The notes below the pieces were generated by a model, which saw only the letters and a list, made by a program, of their open reading frames with translations, searched no databases and had not been told where the DNA came from. Below, piece after piece: positions 34,028 to 45,356 of a stretch of 64,000 nucleotides of DNA. The translations under genes were made by a program, and so were the position numbers. The stretch comes from Crossaster papposus (taxonomy: Eukaryota > Echinodermata > Asteroidea > Velatida > Solasteridae). Positions within the stretch are counted from its first letter, which is position 1. Every line of letters starts with the position of its first letter. The DNA lies in the NCBI GenBank assembly GCA_037893245.1, contig JBAIAA010000815.1, positions 764,501 through 828,500 on the forward strand, written 5' to 3'.

Positions 34028-34852
34028 ATTATAGGTTGCCCCGGCTATTTGTAAAACTTTTTTCTTTCAATTTTACCAGCTCTCCGAAAGAAAAAAAATG
34101 CACACCCTTTTACTCAACCAATTTAGTCATTTACCGTTCAATTTGCAAGTTTAGTCACTCTATTTAAACAATGGCTCGATAATATTCGTCATAGCAGATC
34201 AAATTCATCTAAGCTGTTGCCGAACGGCAGCATTCATTACGAGTTTCGTCTGATATCAATCAATTTTAAACTTATGCTAAATAAATTAGTCTGGTGTGTG
34301 ATTGAGTCAAGCACACATCATACTAATTACCGCCTTTCGGCAACGGCTTGTGACGAATTTGATCTGCGATGACGATTATGCGAGTACAATGTTTACGGAG
34401 TGACTAAACAATGAAAACGAATGGAACTGGTAAATGACGAAATTGAATGCGAGAGTTTGTACATTTGAATGAATAATGTTGTAAAGGTTGAATACACTAA
34501 TTGCAGATATCAAAAATATTTACTACCGAATTATTAAGAAATATCTTACTTATTTGAAAGTAAATAATGATTCTAGGCATCCAGCAAAATGATTGCGCTA
34601 GATATCCTGTAATTGTTCCGAAAATTGTATATAAAAAAAAGAACAACATAAGAATCACTGGCCCGACTCCTGGTGAAAACAAACGCCGTTTTTCTTGCTT
34701 TTCTCAGCGTCCATGATTGTAAAACTTCGGACAGGTCAGTTAAACGATAATTACTATAAAATACAACACCCCAAATCCATCCATTCGTGATAATTCAAGC
34801 AATTACCAATGGTGTATCCTACCTTAAAAATAGCCGGGGAAACTTATATTAT
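34028..34852. mobile_element. Foldback element, ATAGGTTTTCCCGG-ended family, copy 2
   Basis: Left end TTATAGGTTGCCCCGGCTAT, right end ATAGCCGGGGAAACTTATAT. Arms at 34105-34235 and 34320-34455 are inverse (TTTAGTCATTTACC / GGTAAATGACGAAATT). The arm sequence matches copy 1 (TTTACCGTTCAATTTG). MITE A11 is inserted near the right end. Confidence 0.7.
34480..34827 (-). mobile_element. MITE family A, copy A11, nested
   Basis: Reverse copy from GTAAAGGTTGAATACAC to GTATCCTACCTTAA. The central hairpin is deleted. Located where sister foldback copy 1 has GTTTTAAAATAGCC, i.e. a TTAA target. Confidence 0.85.
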
Positions 34853-35104
34853 TCTTCTGCGGGACTCATGTTTAAAAATGCAGTGGCTTTTCCCCCATGC
34901 AAAATCTAACGATTGAAGCATGCACAATTGACATTGCTATTGAGAACATGGCAATATTATACAAAAGAAGTTTTAGATTCAAAGGGCGGAGCAACTATAC
35001 AAAGCTTATATACATGTAGTTATAACTTAGCCACTAGAGAGGGAAAGAAACTCAAAGTGTTCAAAAATAATAATATTAAAACATCAAAGAATATTGTACA
35101 ATAT

Positions 35105-35715
35105 TATAGATAGGTTTTCCCGCTCATTTTAACACTTATATCACACGATTCACTATACCGATACTTTAATTTTGTCGCCGAACATTGCCAAGCTCAATTC
35201 TTAATTTGAATTTCCAAAAGCCATCACTAGATTTCATTTAAGGTTCAATATAATTCAAATGTTTAGCATACCGATTTGTCTACATTGTAATATTTTGAAA
35301 TTCGTTTCGTGTAGCAATCGGCGTTAATTAAATTGAAAAAGCAAATTTGTTTCTATTTTATTCATTCAATTTGACGCTGTTGTCGTTCAATTTTGTTCCG
35401 TTTACTCTGAAACGTTACGGTTAGGAAATTAATTCAAATGACCAAAGGTGTTAAAACGAATGACAAGAAAAGGTTTTGCGTTTTCGATTCAACGCCGATC
35501 ATGCACCCGATGAGACGATTTTCACCAATTTAGCACGAATCAGAATGCTACACATTTGAATTATATTGCACCTTAAATGAAATCCATTGGTAACCTTTTG
35601 AAATAAAAACTTAGAGCTGAGCTTGCCAGCTCGGCAATGTTTGGGGACGAAATTAAAGTCTAGTTATAGGGAATTAGTGTGACATAAGTGTTAAAATGAC
35701 CTGGGAAACCTATAT
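35105..35715. mobile_element. Foldback element, ATAGGTTTTCCCGG-ended family, copy 3
   Basis: Left end ATAGGTTTTCCCGCTCATTT then TAACACTTATATCACAC; right end inverse (GTGTGACATAAGTGTTAAAA then TGACCTGGGAAACCTAT). About 610 bp with AT-rich arms. Interior differs from copies 1 and 2. Confidence 0.75.
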
Positions 35716-36409
35716 TACGGCATTTATTCAAAGACAAGAACGAACAGCAGATAAAAGAAACATTTTGCTTCTTTTTTGTTTTAAACCTAGATCCGGCGAA
35801 TTTCAATTGCACCATTGGCTTGGTGCACATCTCAGTATTTCCATTGCCAGACGGGGCGGTAATTTGTTTCTTCAGGGGATTTACTGAAAGGATCGAGTGA
35901 ACTTGAAACTCTTCGAACGATGTTACAATTTATCGCCACCCAGTTTCTTGAGAAAGAAAACCTTGGACCGAACCGAAGGTAGTAAATTAGTGCTACAATA
36001 TTACGATGCGGTCCGAGCTCCAATAAACCACAAAGCCAACATTCTGGAGGCGGGATACTTGACACAGTTACATATGTTATTTCCTGTGATAAGGATCAGA
36101 TACAAGACCGATTTCCTTGCAATGTCGGCCTGATCCGATGGTATCTCCGTTATGGCTCAAGGCGCAAACCGCTTCACTACTCAAGCAGGGGATAAAGCTA
36201 CTATACGACATTAGACAACCATTTACGGTGTGTAGCTATCAAATTGCATACATAATATTCCTTTGGGCACGCGCTGCAAATCTCAACGATTTTTATTTAC
36301 GGTACAATTGTAGTTATTTTAAAGGTAATTGCAACGTCTGATTTTGCTGTAATTGGTTTTTTTAATGGATGAATTAGGAAATATCCAATTATTAAAAATT
36401 ATATAAAAA
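35716..36409. other. Unassigned stretch
   Basis: Short plus-strand frames at 35897-36133 and 36117-36341 have no recognised domain. No repeat blocks seen. Confidence 0.35.
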
Positions 36410-36820
36410 AAATTGCTTTTGCTGTAATTTTCAAAAAATGAATGAGTTAGGGAGTTTAAATTTCTTGTAAATATTGTGATGCTGATCTATTTTTGTTTAA
36501 GTTTTGTGTTCATACTCATAGATACTTTAAAAACCAAGAACATGGATGTTGTTTTTGTAGTCTGGTTCCTTGACTTCCTTTGGAAAAAAACAGAGTAATT
36601 TATAGATATCGGGGTATTATCAGGTTATAGAAATAAAAAAGACTATAGTTGGCTGGCACCCATTCACGGATATGTAACAGTATCGCAATTAAAATGTGGA
36701 TGAGTTAGATGGATACACCATTTGCAGTCATTTGCAGTCAAAATATTAAGTAATTTCATAATAATTCAATAGTTTTGTGGGTTTTTATGTTTGCAAATGG
36801 TGTATACAGTATATCTTTAA
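36410..36820 (+). mobile_element. MITE family D, copy D4
   Basis: Has TTTTGCTGTAATTTTC at the left, TCTGGTTCCTTGACTTCC, CAGAGTAATTTATAGA, and the right end TTTGCAAATGGTGTATAC...CTTTAA. The centre with the palindrome is replaced by ATACACCATTTGCAGTCATT, so this copy is rearranged. Confidence 0.75.
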
Positions 36821-37536
36821 TACAAAGCATTATACGGAAGGGGTTCTCTGATTTCACATTGACGACCTAAATAAAATTGACTAAAATTCAACGGCAGGAT
36901 TAGTGGAAACAATGATGACAAAGTTATCAAAACATCGCTAAATCTGAGGCCGAAACGAGCCGCAATAGACCAGTCACGATTCTGACCGACCGGGGGCCAC
37001 AATTTCCAGACTCCTAGTTTTCAAGACATATGGAGATTACATTAAGATTCCACGTCTTATTAGAAAACAAAAATGGGAGGTAGAAAAAGAAAGAGAGAGA
37101 ATTAAAAAAAAAAATCGAATCTTCCCTGAGGCCTTAGGGGTCAGGTCACGACGGTAAATTCCTCCTAACTGGGTCAAACAGTTTGTTTCGAGCAATACTT
37201 TGGCCGTTTTTCAGTGAATAGGGGCACCGCGTAACAACGGGGTCACTTTGAATGCAGGGAGAAAAGACGGGAGCTAAAAAAGAAACAGTTACGCCGGGGA
37301 AATGGGTCGCGGTCCTGGCAAACTTGTCTGACGTTGACGAAGTGTGACAAACTCGAGTGATTTGTTGACTTTCGAGACGAGATAGCGTTGAAATATTGGC
37401 GGAGAATCGGTTTTTGCCACAGCAAGCAAAGGCAAAACCTATATCGACAATAAAAGTCAACACAGTAGCTGGCTACTTTTTGACAAAAGTAAGAGATTTT
37501 TTGGGTTGTGCCAATGCAGCTATCACGCAATACATG

Positions 37537-37940
37537 TAGTATACAACACCATTTACTTTTGCTGTAATTTTTGAAAATAGATGGATTAGAAGATATATAT
37601 TTTGAAAACTAAGAAAATGTTGTTCTTAAAGTCTGGTTCTTTGACTTCCTTCAGATGAAACAGAGCAATTTATAGAAGTCAAGGAATTACCAGGTTAGGA
37701 AACCCGGCGAGTTGGCTTGCATTCACTAACAATAAAACGAGGGCAATGTTTGAAAATAGTCAGGTTTTTCGAACGATTGCCGGCCGGCAATCGTTGGAAA
37801 ATGATATCACATTTAAATTTTCTTGGAAAACCGCCGCACACCAGGTGCCGTGTGTTCACAAGATGCTCATGTGTGTTGTCGACTAACAGTCATGTAATGT
37901 ATTTCATAGTAATTCAGTAGTATGTTTGCAAATTGGAGCT
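37537..37940 (+). mobile_element. MITE family D, copy D5
   Basis: The best forward D copy. GTATACAACACCATTTACTT, the TTGACTTCCTTCAGATGAAA block, perfect central palindrome CGATTGCCGGCCGGCAATCG (about 37775), CACACCAGGTGCCGTG, and AATTCAGTAGTATGTTTGC. The right terminus is truncated. Confidence 0.8.
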
Positions 37941-40900
37941 GTTGTAATGTATGCGGTAACTCATTCACGTGGCCATTTTGTAGCTGACATTCCGGGGTTT
38001 TTACCCAGTGTATTCACCGTTCACTGGCCGCATACCAAAATGCAGCCAGGAATTAGTGGGTATTTATCCCAATTTCCTCCACGATTCTTTGAGAAAGTGG
38101 TTGTCTCATGGAAGATGAATTATCGATTTCACCCTGGCCTTGCATGCGCGCAGGCCACATGAAGCCTAGTACAAAATATGAAAATATTTTCCCTCAGTAG
38201 ACAAACAAAATAACAGAGAAATTGTTGTTGAGGGTATAGGTGTTTCGGGGTTTAGAGTCCTTGAAACAAACAGCGGGGAAGTAGGGAAACACAATCGGTT
38301 CCAATGGCCAAGGGACGTGAACATGAAGCGAACATTTGGCAGACACATGGAAGGTTTCAGCCCCCGGGGTCGGCCTGCCCAGGTACGGCGGAGAGGTGTC
38401 AGGGTCGAGGGTGAGCTATAACCCCAAAAGACTGCCCCTCTTTTCAGCTCACACGTAGGTGTAGGTACATGTAGGTTGTGGTGGGTACGGTAACAACCTC
38501 TCCAATCTCCAAATCCGATTTGCTGTGCTTGCTCTTTCCTGATCAAAATCGGGTCAGAATGTGTCTTCAATTTCAACAAATTCCACGATCTGCTCGAGTT
38601 GAATACATTTTTATTTATTATCTCGTGAGTGGGTCACGATTTATCGAGCCGGGGGTTAGACGTGTCCCGCAGCGAAAATTAGCCAGGATTGTGTCGACGA
38701 ACGACGTTGACTAAATTTGAAGAAAGAAAAAGAAAGAAGGAAAAAACACACGAAACAAACGTTACTATATAAGAAGGATGTTGTTTAACCTACGTATTAC
38801 CTGAAGAACATTTGTACATAGGCCTACCAGTACGGCTACAGAAAATAGTTGAACAATTACATGAACCACAAGATAATTACTGAGATGCTCTTGAAGTCTT
38901 AATGCAATAATCTTCGTTCTCACTATCGCGACTCGAACGTCATTGAAAATGACCTTTACGCCATTTCACAGACAACCATAACAATCTATACTAACACTTC
39001 CCTGAGCCAGACACAATTTAGCGAGCGAGCACTGTCACTAACGAGGCCAGACGCATCATTTACCCCCCGTGATGGGCCATGCATCACCGCTGCATCACAC
39101 TTCACCCACGGAGGAATAACCTTCTTATTCCTCCATGATTCACCCCATCTCATGAAACTTTCAATACCGCTCGCTAGCTATAATTCAGGAGTTTAATGGC
39201 TGGCATTTGACCATGGCATTGCTGGCCTGCTGTCATATTATCAGGCGATGGCCAAACTGCAATTTTTCAACAATTTACGACAGGCTTTACAGAATGTAAT
39301 TCCCTTTTGGGATGAGCTATTTTGGCGGAGCTATAGCTACACATCCCTGGTATCGGGCCCTGGTATTGCGGGAGGGGGTACAGTGTACTACGGTGAAGTC
39401 CCTATGGGTAGTCTCTTTAACAAACTGATATGGCTTTGCAGTCACGTGATAAGATCACTTGCTGAAATTGTTAGACCCAATGTCAAAACAATTAGGTCAA
39501 TTATGATGCGGAGACCGCACACGTGTTGAGCGAAAGCGACTGATTGTTATGGCGTTGTGTACGTTTTGGTGAAGGTTTGTGCATATAAATAAGAAATAAA
39601 AAAATTAATGCATCTAGTAGTACAATACAAATATTTTGTTGGCATAATAGGTAAAGTATTTTGTTGGTATTAAATACAAATAATGATATGCTTGTTTACT
39701 TTATATTGAGAAAGAAAGACAGGGTGCATCTAGGATTCACAAAATGGGCTCCAGAAGTACACAATACTTGACTCCTATTACAACGAATCCGTAGCTGCGC
39801 ATGCCGAAACTAAATTGTGCATGCCCTATCCACTTATACGTAAATGTGTTACGTCATACGAATACGTAAACCTTTCCCACATGCCGAAACTATTTTTAAT
39901 GGGGACAGCATAACGTCTCATATAACTCGAAAATTATTTTCCTACAAAAGAAAACTTCCCAAAACGCAGGAAAAACCACTTATCTATAGTGTGATATGAA
40001 AATCAGACTCCTGTGAAAATCGGACTTATTTCCCCTATTATTGGTTAAACTCTCTCACGTGACCGGTCACTCTCCTAATTATCAAGCATGCGCAAAACTA
40101 CCAATGAGGTGTTTTTTTATTGTCTTAAATTCATGCTATAGCTGCTAACGTTAATGACTGACTAGCTAGCACTGACTTGTAAATGACCTGTGATTGACTT
40201 GTAATAACTCTTGACGACTCGGTACAAAACTCGGTCAAAACTGCATGTACTGTCCGCGCTTAGCATTATGTTGTCGATGATGATGCAGCCGGCCTAGAAT
40301 TAATGCCCCGGCGCGGCCCAGGGCCCAGGACGCACCATAATTACCTTTCATTTGCCATGCATGGCAGTAACGAGGCTAACGAATCACCAACATAACGGCT
40401 CATTCTGACCATAGAAAAGTGTTCTGGCGACCTTTACGCTTCAAAACCGAAAACAGTGTACCGTGTTTTACGGCAACATTTGCTTTTTGCTGCAAATTAA
40501 AACAGAAATGGGTTAACTAGGGCATTAGTATATTTTGACAAATATTCTTGTTTTGTTAGACTTAAATTACGTGTGTAACAACTTTCGATCATGCTGCGTT
40601 TTCGCGCGTTGAACAATATGTGTTTTTGGTCAAAGTTACTGGTTAGAAACAGCTCTTGGTTGAGATTTGACCTTTGAAAAATATTATAGATGGAATAACA
40701 TGCAATGGCAGCCATTTTCAAAATCGGTATTTACGGCTATCGTGTAATGTTACCCAAAACATGCACAGCAAGTTCGAATTGCAACACCCCCGCACCATAT
40801 GCTTTTCAATTACGTGACCATGCATGGTGCCTCCCTTCATATTTTTTTTCTTTTCTTCTTTTGGGTCAAAATGTTCCTTCTTCTTTCTCTGTCAACACTT

Positions 40901-41108
40901 TAGCCTTTTCTTCACCGCCCTTGAATGTGTCCAACCGACCTACTTCCCTCATCATCCGATGTACAGAGAGTGTTATAAATCATCAGTTTTTGTTGCTACC
41001 TCCAGAGACAAATATCAGATGCAGAAGTATGCAAAATGTTTTCAGCCATTTTTTTTGTAAAGCCTCTGGAGTATTTAATTTTCTTTTCAGTAGATTTCTT
41101 AGATTTGG
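37941..41108. other. 3.2 kb with no recognised feature
   Basis: No family blocks recognised. Short open frames on both strands without domains. This is the second longest repeat-poor interval, so it is a reasonable place to look for exons or conserved regulatory DNA by comparison with related genomes. Confidence 0.35.
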
Positions 41109-41110
41109 TT

Positions 41111-41396
41111 ATTAAAGGTGAATAAACCATTAGTAATTGCTTGAATTATCAGGAATGGGTAGATTTGGGGAGTTGTATTTTATAGTAGGCTAAATATCGT
41201 TTAACTGACCTTTCCGAAGTTTTACAATCATGGATGCCGAAAAAAAAGGAAAACAAAACCACATCACATCAGGTGCCGTAGTTCCACAGGATGCTTGAGA
41301 CTGTTATTTACTTTATACAGTCAAGTAAAGTATTTCACAATGTTTCAGTAGTTTTTTTTTTTTATGTTTGCAAATGGTGTATACATGCGATTGAGG
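41111..41396 (+). mobile_element. Chimeric MITE: family A left half joined to family D right half
   Basis: 41111-41255 is the A left half (TTATTAAAGGTGAATAAACC ... ACAATCATGGATGCCGA). After an A-rich junction at about 41243-41260 it continues as D (CACATCAGGTGCCGTAGTTC ... TTCAGTAG, TTTGCAAATGGTGTATAC). The termini remain inverted to each other. Confidence 0.75.
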
Positions 41397-41397
41397 A

Positions 41398-41566
41398 TCG
41401 AAACACAAAAGAAAACAAAGGGAACAAAAGATCCTCGAAGGACGGTTTCTTTGTCCTCGATCGCTTCGGCAAGCGCTAGGCAATGGGGTTAGGTTATAGT
41501 ACAGGAATAAAGGAAAACACAATAGGGGATCCTCGGTCGTAATGGCAATTCACGAACTATAGTACA
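41398..41566 (+). repeat. Inverted-pair repeat H, left member
   Basis: About 165 bp matching the reverse complement of 53499-53663 (blocks GATCCTCGAAGGACGGTTTC, TTTGTCCTCGATCG, GGTCGTAATGGCAATTCACG). The copies differ by scattered substitutions. No TIRs recognised. May be two relics of a larger element. Confidence 0.75.
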
Positions 41567-41774
41567 TGTACATGTGCATGCTGACTTTTGCGATCGAGTT
41601 TTGGGATTTGTCGTATACCGCGCCACAGTGGCAACCAAGTTATCACTCCGTATATCAGCGCAATTGGCATAATATCTAACAGATGGCATTATAGAGCTCC
41701 GATTTAACTAATGTTTGCAATTATTGTTCGGGCAGAATGTTCAAACTATTTGCACCACTCACAGCGAAACTTGT

Positions 41775-42983
41775 TAGCAATAAGTTATCAAGATGCATCC
41801 TTCATAAAATCAGTAGCTGAGAGAAAAGAAGAACCAAACAGAAATTTTAAAAGACGTTTTCTGAGACTGCACATGGGATTAACTGTTTAGATTTCGTTCA
41901 AATGCTTTAAATGTTTCTACTAAAAAACAACAATTATAGGAATGAATACAAACAAAAAAACAAAAAAAAGGTCCAACAAAGTGAAATTGTTAAATCTACA
42001 ATTCGGATTTGTTTTAATCGAAACGGAACACGGCGAGTCAAAAAGAAAGTAATTCTGTTTTTGTTTAAATGAGTGAGAGAGAACATGCTCTTTATTGACA
42101 TGCTTGATTGGTGTATCAAAATTAATTACTCTTTTAAGAAAAATGTATCCGGGTCGCTTTCTTTAACCCTGTACTGTTGAACTGTTGTTTCTGTTCATGG
42201 TTGAAATAGGGAAATCGTTCAGCCCCTCAATAAGTCTACAATTTGGTTTCTTTCGGCAACCCCTTCATGATTTGGATCATCATCAATGTCAGGCCACTCG
42301 TTGTCGTCGGGATGCTCATTCATTATCTCTGCATACATCTGTCCATCTTCGTCTTCAAGAGGCAAATGTCTGGCAAAGTTGTGAAGCATAGCCGTTACAA
42401 CTATTACCTGGCAAACCTTTTCAATAGGTTGCAGTCTCAGATGTCGAAGACATACCCACCTACGTTTCCATACTTTAATGCATCTTTCGGCACTGGTTCT
42501 TGTAATTTTTTTCGCAATTGGAAATGTTCAGGAAGGAACACGATGCATCTATAGGCTATGGAATTACTCACTCTTCAGAAAAAAAGTCCAAGATGCAAAG
42601 CTTCGTTATATGAATTTAAAGATCAATAAATTGAAGAATGGCGGTAACCATAGCAAAGGACCCTGAGAATACCACCATTCTGATTATGATGAACTGAATT
42701 GGTGACATACATGAATTTGAAAACAATCACTAATTATCTGAATAAAACATAAGTGATTAAAAACATATGTTTCTATCTAATTTCGGGATTGTAACCTGCT
42801 TCGGTCCCAATACAGTTATAATTATACACTAGGACATGTCGTACGACGTGTCGTAAGATATGCATTTTAGGACAAACCTATAAGCTTTTCGGTGCAACCG
42901 CAGTTACGACATGTCTTAGGGTGGTCCTAAATTTATTATCTTATACGACAAGCATGTAGGACATGTTTGGTGCAACCGGCCCC
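41775..42983 (-). mobile_element. PIF/Harbinger transposon, copy 2, truncated at the left
   Basis: The right end GGTGCAACCGGCCCC and subterminal TACGACATG words match copy 1 at 3781-5203, as does 41775-42140 (CAATAAGTTATCAA, AAAATCAGTAGCTGAG). The opposite terminus is missing. It contains a transposase relic on the minus strand, absent from copy 1. Confidence 0.8.
42219..42521 (-). pseudogene. PIF/Harbinger transposase, C-terminal fragment
   Basis: About 100 codons ending at a TGA (42219-42221). Read on the minus strand it contains TRTSAERCIKVWKRRWVCLR, then IEKVCQVIVVTAMLHNFARH, then an acidic tail (LEDEDGQMYAEI, EWPDIDDDPNHEG). The R-x-x-x-E-R-C...KRRW and A-M-L-H-N motifs are hallmarks of the last part of PIF/Harbinger (HARBI1-type) DDE transposases, including the region around the final catalytic Glu. 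The N-terminal and central catalytic parts are missing, and an in-frame stop lies just upstream of the fragment. So not functional. It lies inside a Harbinger-ended element, which supports the assignment. Family usual length is about 350-450 aa. Confidence 0.85.
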
Positions 42984-43018
42984 AGTTGTATCTAAATTAG
43001 GTATACTAGGCAGAATCT

Positions 43019-43267
43019 GTGATTGTGTTCCTCAACACAGACCACACACTATTTGTAAGTTTAGTTATGCCAACATTAGAGTATAGTTGTAAGGTGTGGG
43101 GAGGAAGGTACATATCTCACGATAATATGTTAAACAAATGTCTCAAAAGGGCCGCGCGGATGTACCTTCCCCACACCTTCAGAGGATATACCCACATGTC
43201 GGTCTCTCGACCAATAGAGTTGTCTCTGGTATTTATGAACACATTTAATTTATTCTTCAGTGTTTAG
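43019..43267 (+). pseudogene. LINE reverse-transcriptase fragment
   Basis: An 82-codon frame whose middle reads LVMPTLEYSCKVWGGRY, then NKCLKRAARMYL. This matches the segment after the RT catalytic domain of non-LTR retrotransposons, typically of form '(Y)xxLVxPxLEYxxxVW...LxxxQKRAxRxI'. The catalytic YADD-bearing part and the rest of the LINE are absent. Clade (Jockey, CR1 or similar) cannot be fixed from this piece. Confidence 0.65.
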
Positions 43268-44001
43268 ATTCCATCAAGGCATCGCTAAAAATGCAAAGTC
43301 TAGGAGAACAGGTATATAGTTAAGTCTTCAAAAGTCTCAACAAAATGACTCCTAGTATAAACTAGTATAAACAATTAATAAAAGTGGACCTAGTATCGAC
43401 CTCAACGCAACACCAGTGGTTACAGACAGGACCTTTGATATGGTGCCGCCAATACACGTCGCGTTTTCTTTTCACGCTAACGACACGATTAGTCCAGGAG
43501 CCAATTCCATAAAAGCATTCTAAGCCTAGTTAGATGCTAACTTCCTTTCTATCTCTAGTTCCTTGCTAAATCTATTCCATAAAACCATTATACGCTTATA
43601 CCCCAGTCACAATTAAAGCGGAGCCCGGGCGGCGTGTGCGATTTCTAGGCATCGGCCGGCGTGTATAGAGGTCGGCGAAAGATCGTGCGATATGGCGGTC
43701 ATGCACAGTCACAATTAAAAGTGCCCCGTACGCTGCCATGACGGGGCCCGGGGGTCCCCGACCAGCGATCGGCCGACTTTCCTGGAAATAGGATCGAATT
43801 CTTGGCCCGTTTATCGGCCGGTGTCCGGCAGGCACTCGTCCGGTGCCCTGCTTATGTCCTTGCGATACCCCTGCGGTATCCGGCAGGGTGCCAACCAATT
43901 CTTACAGGTCGTACGGCGGCCGGACGGGCATCTGTAGTGTGTCTGTCGAGTGGCCAGCGATCAACGGCCGGCGGCAGAGGCTCTCCTCTGACCTTCTTTA
44001 A

Positions 44002-45156
44002 TGGCCCTGTCACACCAGAACATTTAAGGCCAACGCGTGAGTAACGTGTTGTAATTTTGGCAACACGCTGACAAACGCTGACCAACGCTAGGCCAGCGTT
44101 AGCAACACGCTGAGCGCGTTACTCACGCGCTGGGACATGCTGTCACACACTGAGGAAAACTTTTTTTTTTTCAACATACATACAATTTCCAGCGTTTGCC
44201 AGCGTATGACTGCACACGCTGGCGGAGCGTTGGAGGTTTGTTACTCACGCGTCGAACACGCTAGACGATCGTTATCAACCCGCTACTCACACGCTGGCGC
44301 ACGCTGGCGTATTCTGGCGACACGCTGGTTATGGCCCTGTCACCCCAGAACGTTTTAGGCCAATGCATGAGTAGTGCGTAAAAAATAGTTGATACGCTGG
44401 CAATCGCTGAACTTTTACAGAAAAAGCCAAGTGGAACCGTGATTTCAGCATGTCCATACAGGTTGATAACGGGCTCATAGCGTATGCCAGCGCGTGAGTA
44501 TCGTGTGAGGAACGCGCTCAGCGTGTGAGGAACGTATCACTGATTTATAGTAAAGATACGACAGCGGGTCGCCAGCGTGTGAGTAGTGGGTTGGTAACGA
44601 TCGTCTAGCGCGTTCGACGCGTGAGTAACGACCATCCTGCGCGCCGCCAGCGTGTGCAGTCACACGCTGGCAAACGCTGAAAATGTTAGGTATGTTGAAA
44701 AATGTATTTTTGCCTCAGCTTGTGACAGCGTGTTCCAGCGTGTGTGTAACGCGCTTAGCGTGTTCCGAACGCTGGCCTAGCGTTGGTCAACGTTTACCCG
44801 AGTGTAACCGAAATTCAAACACGTTGGCCTGAAACGTTCTGGTGTGACAGGGCCATTAGTGTAGTAGAGCGTCGGCTTTTTATACAAATAATCATGTGGT
44901 CGTTGCAGTACGCTGGCGCGCGTTGGAACGCGCTACTCACGCGCTGGGCAGTCGTTCATCAGTCGTCGAGCGCGTTACTAACGCGTTACTCACGCGCTGG
45001 CGAACGCTATGAACCTGTTAACAACGCGTTATGGACCCGCTGAAATCACAGTTCCACTTGACTTTTTCTGTGGAAGTTCAGCGTTTGCCAGCGTATCAAC
45101 TATTTTTAACGCGCTACTCATGCGTTGGCCTAAAACGTTCTGGTGTGACAGGGCCA
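44002..45156 (+). mobile_element. Foldback element, TGGCCCTGTCACACCAG-ended, TAA TSD (outer copy)
   Basis: Ends TGGCCCTGTCACACCAGAAC and inverse GTTCTGGTGTGACAGGGCCA, flanked by TAA (43999-44001; 45157-45159). The interior is almost entirely CGCGTGAGTAACGCGCTGGC-like words. The two arms differ: the left ('alpha') has GCTGACCAACGCTAGGCCAG, the right ('beta', read inverted) has AAAATAGTTGATACGCTGGC. Excluding the inner copy it is about 630 bp. Confidence 0.85.
44332..44855 (-). mobile_element. Same foldback family, inner copy in opposite orientation, TTA TSD
   Basis: 524 bp, TGGCCCTGTCACCCCAGAAC to GTTCTGGTGTGACAGGGCCA, flanked by TTA (44329-44331; 44856-44858). Here the beta arm is on the left and the alpha arm on the right, so it is reversed relative to the element it sits in. 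Confidence 0.85.
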
Positions 45157-45167
45157 TAAATAAGAAA

Positions 45168-45356
45168 ATGCCGTTGATACCTCCACAACGCTTGCAGGCA
45201 CCTGCACAGCGCGTGCGGGTCGCCCGGTTGAGGGAGACGTTGGCGTTTGCACGCTACCGCTACAACCTGGTTCTTGTTGCATTGGTGGCTGAAGAAGAGA
45301 TGCACGCAGAAATGTTGCGCCGCAGAAGAAGATGGTGTGTAGATGTAGATGAGCCG
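45168..45356 (+). pseudogene. Possible Harbinger-like transposase N-terminal fragment
   Basis: A frame from an ATG at 45168, just outside the inserted element's TSD, reads about 60 codons including YNLVLVALVAEEEMHAEML, RRRRRWCVD and an acidic VDEP. An amphipathic, acidic helix followed by a run of Arg and a Trp is typical of the N-terminus of many PIF/Harbinger transposases (R-R-R-R-x-W-V). Beyond about 45356 the frame runs into the GC-rich word array. No catalytic motifs, so this is suggestive only. If right, it ties the GC-rich, TTA-duplicating element to Harbinger. Confidence 0.4.

Noticed and set aside
44002..45156. Interlocked (pseudoknot-like) foldback arms created by an unusual rearrangement
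   Set aside because: The flanking triplets (TAA outer, TTA inner) show plain nesting of a reversed copy, which explains the arm pattern.
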